Part shown: positions 9,267 through 16,656 of the stretch, piece after piece
Layout of the letters: each line of letters opens with the position of its first letter
Position numbering within the stretch: position 1 is the stretch's first letter
From: Lewinellaceae bacterium
GTDB taxonomy: Bacteria > Bacteroidota > Bacteroidia > Chitinophagales > Saprospiraceae
NCBI GenBank assembly: GCA_016710765.1
Contig: JADJUJ010000001.1
Coordinates: 434,001 to 498,000, forward strand
DNA: 64,000 nucleotides
Direction of reading: 5' to 3'
Position numbers and translations under genes: made by a program
Notes under the pieces: model-generated
Told to the model about the DNA's origin: nothing
What the model saw: the letters and a program-made list of their open reading frames with translations, nothing else
Databases searched by the model: none

Positions 9267-9845
9267 TTAGCCTTTGGGATACTTCGGGAACACAGTATTG
9301 TCGAGACTACGGTTTACGCAGTAATGTTTAGAGCATATGGGGGGGTTGTCTGCCAAGTTTTTTAGCAATACATATACTTCTTCCACCCCTTCGATTTTGG
9401 ACAGGCGAAGCGGCGGCGCATCCTCGCGCCAAATCACAATCGTGCCCCATTGCCCTGTGCCTGCCTGGTGGTCCATCCGCAAGGGCTGTTTATGGTAATA
9501 CGATTCAACCGCAGGCTTGAGCCAAAAGGTACCTGCCAATACCCGCTGGTCTGTGATTCCATAGACAGTTCTGCTCCGTGAAAGGGCATCCTTAAAAAAA
9601 CGCTTGCTTAAAAGGTACAAGCCTGTTGATAAAGCCACTGAGATGAATATCTTTGTCATCACAGGTTCATCGCTTTGCAAAAAACTGGAAAGCGCCACAA
9701 TAGCCATCACAGCAAACAACACGCTAATAGGCAAATACGCCCGATCTTCCTGCCGGATAGAAAGTGTTACCCGCGGTTTTCCTACCCACAGGAAATGCTC
9801 ACCCTCGAGCAAATAAGGCTTCAATCGCATTTCAATGTTCTGCAT
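9267..9845 (-). CDS. PH-domain-like membrane protein
   Basis: 192 residues from the ATG at 9845 (MQNIEMRLKPYL); an upstream ATG at 9908 is less likely. There are two membrane helices (about 40-85), then YGITDQRVLAGTFWL, which resembles the opening of bacterial PH-like (bPH) domains of YdbT-type proteins. Function is unknown. The last ~17 residues are encoded opposite a degenerate haloperoxidase 3' end (9286-9324). A run of seven G at 9339-9345 just before this makes the C-terminus suspect: with one G fewer the protein would end about ten residues after NPP. Confidence 0.6.
   Translation of the reverse strand: MQNIEMRLKPYLLEGEHFLWVGKPRVTLSIRQEDRAYLPISVLFAVMAIVALSSFLQSDEPVMTKIFISVALSTGLYLLSKRFFKDALSRSRTVYGITDQRVLAGTFWLKPAVESYYHKQPLRMDHQAGTGQWGTIVIWREDAPPLRLSKIEGVEEVYVLLKNLADNPPICSKHYCVNRSLDNTVFPKYPKG
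9286..9324 (+). pseudogene. Remnant of a second vanadium-haloperoxidase gene (last 12 codons)
   Basis: Read on the + strand, these bases encode GNTVLSRLRFTQ and a stop. The intact gene's 3' end at 6812-6850 encodes GNSVLSRLRFEQ and a stop: 10 of 12 residues agree. Most base differences fall in third codon positions, as expected of a diverged coding paralogue rather than a recent copy of DNA. Nothing upstream of 9286 continues the similarity. The fragment overlaps the 3' end of the PH-like gene on the other strand. Confidence 0.65.
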
Positions 9846-10030
9846 GGGATAAAAATACAGTATGACGAGGTATTTTTCTGTGCTCCTTAGCATTTTCAAG
9901 ACTGGCACAAACCCATAATAATGCCCAAGCTTTCGTAAGCTCCTAGGTGGGCACTAACCCGCACTGCTTTTTCAACGTCATCTATTATCTTTACCCTAAG
10001 CAAAAGCCCCTTTCAACGACAACTTTCACC

Positions 10031-12064
10031 ATGCACGCACAATATCCCTTTCTCTTCAAGCCACTCGACCTTGGCTTTACCACGCTAAAAAACCGCGTCC
10101 TGATGGGTTCCATGCATACCGGGTTGGAAGAAGCCAATGACGGCTTCAAGGCGCTTTCCGTCTATTTTGCCGAGCGCGCACGCGGTGGCGTGGCACTAAT
10201 GGTTACCGGGGGCATCGCTCCCAACCGGCAAGGCTGGCTGACACCCTTTGGCGCCAAACTAACGACCGCCGCGGAAGCCCGTGCACACCAGATTATTACC
10301 CAGGCGGTTCATGCGGAAGATGGCAAAATAGCCCTGCAGATCCTGCACGCCGGCCGTTATGCCGGTCATCCAATGGCGGTTGCTCCCAGCCCGGTTCGCG
10401 CGCCCATTTCTCCCATTCGTCCCTGGGAAATGAGCCCGAGACTGATTCGCGCAACCATTACTGATTTTGCCAAAACAGCCGCACTGGCCCGGGAGGCCGG
10501 ATACGATGGAGTGGAAATAATGGGATCAGAAGGTTATCTCATTAACCAGTTCATCGCCCCTCGTACCAACAAACGCAGCGACGAATGGGGTGGCACTTAT
10601 GAAAACCGCATTCGTTTTCCACTGGAAATCATGCGGGCTGTCCGGGAAAAAACAGGACCTGATTTTATCGTCATTTTCCGGGTATCCATGCTCGATCTGG
10701 TTGAAGATGGCAGCAGCTGGGAAGAGGTGGAACAACTCGCGCTGGCACTCCAGACTGCCGGAGCAACCATGATCAACACCGGTATCGGCTGGCACGAAGC
10801 CCGCATTCCCACCATCGCTACCCAGGTACCACGTGGCGCCTACCCCTGGGTAACACAGCGGCTCATGGGGAAGTTGAATATTCCACTCATTACCACCAAC
10901 CGAATCAATGCCCCGGAGGAAGCCGAAGCCATTTTGGCCGCCGGGCATGCCGACATGGTGTCGATGGCGCGTCCGCTGCTGGCGGACCCCTATTTTGTAA
11001 AAAAAGCATGGGAAGGTAAATCCGGGTCAATTAATACTTGCATCGCCTGCAACCAGGCCTGCCTAGATCACGTGTTTGAGAAAAAAAACGCCTCCTGCCT
11101 GGTTAACCCCCGAGCCTGCCGAGAAAGCGAGATGCCCCATCCCATTGCCATGACCGGCAGAAAAATAGCCGTTGTGGGTGCCGGGCCTGCCGGACTTTCC
11201 TGCGCCACCGAGCTGGGTGCCATGGGAGCAGCAGTGCATTTGTTTGAAGCCACCGCCGCAATCGGCGGGCAATTCAATATGGCAAAGCGGGTTCCAGGGA
11301 AAGAAGAGTTTGAAGAAACCCTGCGCTACTTCCAGAATCGCTTGGAAGAAACAGGCGTTCAACTTCACCTGAACCATCGCGTTAGCCCGGAGGATTTAAT
11401 CCTGCAAGAATTCAAGGAAGTGGTAATCGCTACGGGCGTAGTACCGCGCAAACCTCCCATTGAAGGCATCGACCACCCCAAGGTATTGTCGTACATCGAT
11501 GTGCTGCTGCACCAAAAACCTGTCGGTAAAAAGGTAGCAGTAATAGGCGCCGGCGGAATCGGTTTTGATGTGTCGGTGTACCTTACAACACAGTACCCCG
11601 AACAACCAGAAAGCATTGCCGATTACCAGGAAGAGTGGGGAATAGATACAAAATATGCACATCGGGGCGGACTAAAAACGCCCACGCCAGAGGTCTCGCC
11701 GCGGCAGGTTTGGTTGCTGAAAAGATCCAAAGGAAAATTTGGTGACACCCTGGGCAAAACCACCGGATGGGCACATCGAATTACCCTCAAAAAAAGAGGG
11801 GTCAATATGATCGGAGAGGTAGGCTATGAAAAGATCGACGACCAAGGTTTGCACATCCGGGTGAAAGGCGAATTGATGGTACTGGATGTGGACCATGTGG
11901 TCATCTGCGCTGGCCAGGAGCCATTCCGAAAACTACAGGAACCGCTGGAAACAGCAGGGGTATACGTGCAGCTGATCGGCGGCGCCAACGAAGCAGGGGA
12001 GCTGGATGCCCAACGCGCCATTGCAGAAGGACTGGACGCCGCATTGCTGCTTGCAAATCGCTGA
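10031..12064 (+). CDS. fadH: 2,4-dienoyl-CoA reductase (FadH-like NADH:flavin oxidoreductase)
   Basis: 677 residues, close to E. coli FadH (about 670). Residues 1-330 are an Old-Yellow-Enzyme TIM barrel (FKPLDLGFTTLKNRVLMGSMHTGLE; HAGRYAGHP; INQFIAPRTNKRSDEWGG). A 4Fe-4S cluster motif follows at C337-x2-C340-x3-C344 with a fourth Cys near 357. A Rossmann FAD/NADPH part comes last (VVGAGPAGLSCA near 378; VIGAGGIGFDV near 505). The enzyme reduces 2,4-dienoyl-CoA in the breakdown of unsaturated fatty acids. An N-terminal extension from 9947 is possible, but the ATG at 10031 begins the conserved domain. TATCTTTA at 9986-9993 is a near-consensus -7 box. Related flavoenzymes with other substrates share this layout. 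Confidence 0.9.
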   Translation: MHAQYPFLFKPLDLGFTTLKNRVLMGSMHTGLEEANDGFKALSVYFAERARGGVALMVTGGIAPNRQGWLTPFGAKLTTAAEARAHQIITQAVHAEDGKIALQILHAGRYAGHPMAVAPSPVRAPISPIRPWEMSPRLIRATITDFAKTAALAREAGYDGVEIMGSEGYLINQFIAPRTNKRSDEWGGTYENRIRFPLEIMRAVREKTGPDFIVIFRVSMLDLVEDGSSWEEVEQLALALQTAGATMINTGIGWHEARIPTIATQVPRGAYPWVTQRLMGKLNIPLITTNRINAPEEAEAILAAGHADMVSMARPLLADPYFVKKAWEGKSGSINTCIACNQACLDHVFEKKNASCLVNPRACRESEMPHPIAMTGRKIAVVGAGPAGLSCATELGAMGAAVHLFEATAAIGGQFNMAKRVPGKEEFEETLRYFQNRLEETGVQLHLNHRVSPEDLILQEFKEVVIATGVVPRKPPIEGIDHPKVLSYIDVLLHQKPVGKKVAVIGAGGIGFDVSVYLTTQYPEQPESIADYQEEWGIDTKYAHRGGLKTPTPEVSPRQVWLLKRSKGKFGDTLGKTTGWAHRITLKKRGVNMIGEVGYEKIDDQGLHIRVKGELMVLDVDHVVICAGQEPFRKLQEPLETAGVYVQLIGGANEAGELDAQRAIAEGLDAALLLANR

Positions 12065-12145
12065 ACCAGGTAAAAACAAATTAGCCGGACAGAAAGTGAC
12101 AAAAGCATTAAACAACTGCTGTTTTAAAGTAAAAACGAGGCTTTT

Positions 12146-12178
12146 AAAGGTTGAGTAATTTTTTTACTCAACCTTTTT
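12146..12178 (+). terminator. Hairpin terminator after fadH
   Basis: AAAGGTTGAGTAA (12146-12158) pairs exactly with TTACTCAACCTTT (12164-12176), and the T-run continues to 12178. Confidence 0.85.
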
Positions 12179-12198
12179 CGGTTCCATTGATATTTTTC

Positions 12199-12233
12199 TT
12201 TGGTAAACAGAATCTTCAAAAATTGTATTTTTG
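12199..12233 (+). promoter_or_regulatory. Promoter for the nuclease/phospholipase gene
   Basis: TATTTTTG at 12226-12233 fits TAnnTTTG, and TTTG at 12199-12202 is 23 bases upstream. The leader would be about 90 bases. Confidence 0.5.
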
Positions 12234-12328
12234 AGGCTTAAACATTTGACTATCAATTACATATAAAGATTTCACTCAATATTAAGTCCATAAACGCTCT
12301 AGGCCCCAATAACCCGTACCAAGCGCAC

Positions 12329-13504
12329 ATGAAAAAACTACTCTTGCTCTTATTGGCTGGAATCTTCCTGTTCAGCTTTCGCCCTACCCCGGAATGGGGA
12401 TTTTTTGGCCATCGGCGGATCAATCGGCTCGCAGTATTTACCCTTCCTCCCGGCATGCTGGTATTTTTTAAACAAAATATCGACTGGCTGTCTGACCATG
12501 CCCCCGACCCCGATATGCGACGGTATGCCACCAGCTGGGAAGCGCCACGCCACTACATCGATCTGGACAATTACGGCAAGCCGCCCTACCCTGATTTGCC
12601 CCGTCGATTTTCTGAAGCGATGATGCATTACACCGATATTTACGGCCTCACGGTAAATGGCGATACCGTGCACCTTTTTGGGCCGAAGCAGAACCTGGAC
12701 GATACCAGTGCTTACCGTATTTTTTTTAAGGCACAAGTACTTTCGCATTATTATAACGACGATAACAGCATCAATCCAGATTCCCTTAACGCCTTTTTAT
12801 CCGCACCAGGACGTTTCAGCAGTGCTTTCTTTAAGGAAAACCTCTCCGCGCACGGAATTCTCCCCTGGAACCTCAGCAGAATGCAGGGCCAACTAACCGC
12901 CGCGTTTCGCCGCCGCGACAGCAAAAAAATCCTCAGGCTTTGCGCCGATATGGGGCATTATATTGCTGATGCACATGTACCGTTGCACACCACCAGCAAT
13001 TACAACGGACAAAAAACGGGTCAGGATGGTATCCATGGCTTTTGGGAAAGCCGTATTCCAGAATTATTTGCAGATGAGCAGTACGACTACTTTGTGGGAA
13101 AAGCCGAGTACATCGACCGTCCTGATGAATTTTACTGGCAGACAGTTATGGAGAGTAACCAACTGGTTGACAGTGTTTTAAACATTGAAATGCTACTGCG
13201 CAATACCTTTCCAACCGATCAGCAGATGTGCCCAGATATGCGCAATGGTCGGGTTGTGGTGGCACCTTGCAGGGATTTCTCAAAGGCTTACCAGGAAGCT
13301 ATGCAGGGTATGGTAGAACGCCGGATGCGCGCTTCTATCCATGCTGTAGCCAGCATTTGGTACACCGCTTGGGTAGACGCTGGGCAGCCAAATTTGAGTG
13401 ATATGGACCCTCCTGTTGCTGGAAAAGAAGAACTGGACGCGGAAAAACAACTCAGGCAATTGTACGAACAAGGTAAAATAATAGGCAGAGAGGAGCAACA
13501 CTGA
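12329..13504 (+). CDS. Exported zinc-dependent S1/P1 nuclease or phospholipase C-like protein
   Basis: 391 residues with an N-terminal signal (MKKLLLLLLAGIFLFSF). Motifs of the trinuclear-zinc superfamily appear in order: WGFFGHRRIN (about 23-32, with the N-terminal Trp and first His), WEAPRHYIDLD (about 71-81), and the block LCADMGHYIADAHVPLHTT (about 207-225) followed by IHGFWESRIPE near 238. These supply the Trp, His and Asp zinc ligands. Superfamily members cut single-stranded nucleic acid or phospholipids outside the cytoplasm; which of the two applies cannot be decided. It heads a likely operon with the helical protein 33 bases downstream. Confidence 0.8.
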   Translation: MKKLLLLLLAGIFLFSFRPTPEWGFFGHRRINRLAVFTLPPGMLVFFKQNIDWLSDHAPDPDMRRYATSWEAPRHYIDLDNYGKPPYPDLPRRFSEAMMHYTDIYGLTVNGDTVHLFGPKQNLDDTSAYRIFFKAQVLSHYYNDDNSINPDSLNAFLSAPGRFSSAFFKENLSAHGILPWNLSRMQGQLTAAFRRRDSKKILRLCADMGHYIADAHVPLHTTSNYNGQKTGQDGIHGFWESRIPELFADEQYDYFVGKAEYIDRPDEFYWQTVMESNQLVDSVLNIEMLLRNTFPTDQQMCPDMRNGRVVVAPCRDFSKAYQEAMQGMVERRMRASIHAVASIWYTAWVDAGQPNLSDMDPPVAGKEELDAEKQLRQLYEQGKIIGREEQH

Positions 13505-13537
13505 AAGGGGCTACCTCCATGAATTAAATGCCAAGCC

Positions 13538-14993
13538 ATGCTACACCGGAAATTACAAGAAATATTGGAGTTGCTGTCAAAAGACGATTTATCCAAATTA
13601 CGTAGGTTTTTGCAGTCGCCCTATTTCGTAAGAGAAAGTATCCTACAAAACATACTGGAACTTTACGATTACATCATAGCACAACAGGCTGGTTCCAATG
13701 GAAAAGCACTGAATAAAAAAACAGTATTCGAATTAATTTTTCCTGCGGAAAAATACATAGAAGGGCAAAAAAGCAAACTGGATAACCTCGCTTCAGAATT
13801 ATTTCAGTTGGTTAAAAAATACCTGGTGCAAATTGCTTTTGAAAACAATCATTTTGATTTGCTGGAAGGATTAGAACTAGCGCGTTTTTATAGAAAAAAC
13901 AATAACCCAGATAGATTTTGGCACGCTATAAAAACATTAAAACAATTACAGGAAAAGCAAATTTTTAGAGATCGCGATTTCTATTATTTTCAATTGTTGA
14001 TAACTGAGGAAGTCGTAGTATTTACCAGTCTTCATAATTCATTCGAAGACGATGCGAATATTCGATCGCAAATTGAAAGCCTGGATATTTTTTACAGTAT
14101 TCAGCGATTAGATTTATCCTCTTCGCTCCTCTATCAGGCCAAACTGGCCAATACCCAGTTTGAACTAGACCCCATTATTCGGGAAATACTAGGCGCGATC
14201 CATGCAAAGGAAGCACTGCGTATTCCGGTTAATTATCTGTTCAGTCTGGTTGTCGGACTTCTGAACGACATGGAAAACATGGAGTGTTTTCAGGAGTTTG
14301 AAAAGGCATTGTATGAACAACGCCACGATATTTCTCCCGGTTTGCTCAACAGCCTGATGGCCTACTATCGCTTTTTTTGGCTTCGCCGGTACCATAAGGA
14401 AGGCGGGGCATCCAATGTTTCGAAAGTATTCAGCCTGTACAAGGAGCATTTTGAAGCGGGTTATTTCAACATCGATGGTAAAATTTCAGCCAATGCTTTC
14501 CGCGGTTTAATCAAGTTTGCGCTAAGGGCAGGGCATTTCGATTGGGTAAAGAACACCCTTGAGTCGACTCCGGAGGACTTGATTTGCGGCACCAGGTTTA
14601 CCTCCGAATTATACAATATGCTGTGGGCGGAATGTTTCTTTAGCAACCGGGAATTTGACCATGCGCTGGAAAAAATCGCCTACCGACCTTTTGAAAACCC
14701 GATGTACAGCCTGGTTGCCGATGCGCTGGTCATAAAAATATATTATGAAACCCAAAATGACCTGCTGGATTACCGGATCAAATCCATGGATCAAAAAGTG
14801 CGCAGAACCCGACTCTCTGTCATGGTTAAATCGCGGTATTATAATTTTTAAAAAACTGGACAAAATCATCAAATACCGGTTCCCGCAATACAGGAACAAA
14901 CTGGCCAAACTTCAGGAAGACATTCAAAAGATGCCTGATGTATTTGAGCGCGATTGGTTGCTCGAAAAAACCCGTCAGGCACTGGAGGAATAG
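13538..14993 (+). CDS. Large helical protein of unknown function (frameshift near 14849)
   Basis: Frame one ends at a TAA at 14851 just after a run of five T (14845-14849); removing one T continues the protein (KKLDKIIKYRFPQY...) to 14993, giving about 484 residues. The whole chain looks alpha-helical, starting with LSKDDLSKLRRFLQSPYF, and has no signal peptide or membrane helix. I recognise no named domain; TPR-like helical hairpins are possible. Its general character resembles the 514-residue protein at 40873-42417, but I see no strong shared motif. It follows the nuclease gene after 33 bases, probably as one transcript. Confidence 0.7.
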
Positions 14994-15022
14994 GCCAGGC
15001 CTTGTGCTTAGTTGAGCTACTT

Positions 15023-15183
15023 TATACTTGAAATAAAGTGGTTTGCGAATGCTCACTTGTCCTCAGCCCTCCTGGCTGCGTTATAAATACGCGCCGATGC
15101 GCTGCATCGTCTGCGTGTTATGCCTTGCCATTAGAACTGATGACTGCGCGATTATTTTCGCAAACCACTTTACTTCGAGTATA
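15023..15183. repeat. MITE-like element with 27-bp terminal inverted repeats
   Basis: TATACTTGAAATAAAGTGG...CGAA at 15023-15049 matches the complement of 15157-15183 at 25 of 27 positions. The ~107-bp core contains CCTCAGCCCTCCTGGCTGCG and palindromic GCGCCGATGCGC, and has no coding capacity. It sits between two converging genes. The architecture is like the element at 2437-2603 but the termini differ. Confidence 0.65.
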
Positions 15184-15207
15184 ACTATGATAAAGACATA
15201 TTCGGCA

Positions 15208-16299
15208 TTATGGGCGAATTTCAGCAATTCCTATTTTGGAATCAGCTGTTCCATAATACAGCAGCCAGCGGCCATTGAACCAAATCATCCCCTCCAGAAA
15301 GCAGACATTATTGACCTGCCCATTCATTTCGAAATCGCGGTCCGGACGCATAAAGTTCTTGTCCGCCCGCGCGATAAGTTTATAAGGCCGGTTAACGTCA
15401 AACAAAGCCTGGCCAACCGTGTAAGTCATCGGAGGAAGCGATTTATCACCGTTCTTAGGGCTGTTGGCGGCATTGTAAAACAATTGAATTCCCTTCGGCG
15501 TAAGCAAGGCAAACGGGCCAGGCTCCACCAACTGGCTGTCAAAAAAACCAGTCCGTGGCTGCATAACGGGTTGTAAGTTTCCTTTCTTGTCGGTAAGGGG
15601 CGTCCAGCTGATGAGGTCATCCGAACTGGCCAGGTAAAGGTTGGTATCACCCCAGTACATCCAATATTTATCCCGGATCTTCTGTGCAGTAATTTGGTCC
15701 TTCTCCCGGCCACAAACAATAGCACCGGATTTAGACCAAAGGTCGCGTTGTTGCCGGTCGCTGAATGCCAATCCGTGTTTTTCCCAGGTATATAGATCGT
15801 CTGAAGTGGCAATACAAAGCCGGGCTTTATCGCCGTCATACGCCGTATAGGTCATAACAAATTTATCATCCGGACCCTGAACCACCCGGGGGTCTTCACA
15901 ACCTCCCTCCCATTCAAAAGTTCGCATGGGGTCATTATCGGGATACAAAACCGGTGTTGGCAACTTCCGAAAGTCGATCCCATCGCGGCTGTTGGCCAAA
16001 CCAATACGCGAAGTGCCGTTGTATTTACCCACTTTGTCCTCTCCCCGGTACAACAGCCAAACCCTACCATCTTTTACAACAGCAGCAGGGTTAAATACGT
16101 CTTTTTCCTCCCACCGGACCTTTTCCTTCCGCAGCGGACAATAGAATACTGCTTCTGGGCTGGGCACCATGACTGGATTTACGTTGTCGAGCTTAACAAT
16201 GGGCTGCAGCATCCAGGTGTCACTCGTGGCAGATTTACGGCTGCCCGTACAAGACGACAGGAACAGGATAAGGGAAAACAGAGTAAAGAAGTAACGCAT
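15208..16299 (-). CDS. GH130-like glycoside phosphorylase/hydrolase lipoprotein
   Basis: 363 residues. The lipobox LFLSSC places Cys17 as the lipidated residue. The remainder is a five-bladed propeller typical of glycoside hydrolase families 130/43. Diagnostic GH130 motifs are WEEKDVFNPAAV (63-74) and EWEGGCEDPRVV (129-140), whose Asp136 is the expected catalytic acid, followed by repeated blade motifs such as GLANSRDGIDF and IATSDDLYTWEKHG. Known GH130 enzymes act on beta-mannosides by phosphorolysis or hydrolysis. A lipoprotein form suggests periplasmic or surface processing of mannan-type glycans. No SusCD pair is nearby. Confidence 0.8.
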   Translation of the reverse strand: MRYFFTLFSLILFLSSCTGSRKSATSDTWMLQPIVKLDNVNPVMVPSPEAVFYCPLRKEKVRWEEKDVFNPAAVVKDGRVWLLYRGEDKVGKYNGTSRIGLANSRDGIDFRKLPTPVLYPDNDPMRTFEWEGGCEDPRVVQGPDDKFVMTYTAYDGDKARLCIATSDDLYTWEKHGLAFSDRQQRDLWSKSGAIVCGREKDQITAQKIRDKYWMYWGDTNLYLASSDDLISWTPLTDKKGNLQPVMQPRTGFFDSQLVEPGPFALLTPKGIQLFYNAANSPKNGDKSLPPMTYTVGQALFDVNRPYKLIARADKNFMRPDRDFEMNGQVNNVCFLEGMIWFNGRWLLYYGTADSKIGIAEIRP

Positions 16300-16335
16300 A
16301 TATCATCGGATTTGTAAATCCTAAAGATAGTGCAT

Positions 16336-16560
16336 TCAATCCTTGTGCTCTTTATTCGGTTTGTTCAATTTATAGAGCAGGTACCCAAAGCCCGCTACAA
16401 GATGCGCCAACACCAAAAAGGCTAAAAAATAAACCAAACCATTGCCGGTACCCATAATGCCATGCTGTTTACAGAGAATGCTCAAAAGTGGAGAGATCCT
16501 GAAGCCATTCAAAGAACCAACAGCATTTCGGATGCTGATATCGATCAATTTTCTGCTCAT
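16336..16560 (-). CDS. Small single-helix membrane protein
   Basis: 74 residues with one clear membrane segment (about 42-63, LVYFLAFLVLAHLVAGFGYLL) followed by a charged Lys/Asn tail. It lies 36 bases upstream of the GH130 gene on the same strand, so they may be cotranscribed. I do not recognise a family; the length and composition are consistent with a real small protein. Confidence 0.5.
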   Translation of the reverse strand: MSRKLIDISIRNAVGSLNGFRISPLLSILCKQHGIMGTGNGLVYFLAFLVLAHLVAGFGYLLYKLNKPNKEHKD

Positions 16561-16656
16561 TTTATCAGAATGCTGTAATTAATGGCGTATCCTTTGGGAT
16601 TTACAGGGCAAATCAGGAATTTCGTGCTTCCTTTAAAAGATACTACCGTCTCTACC

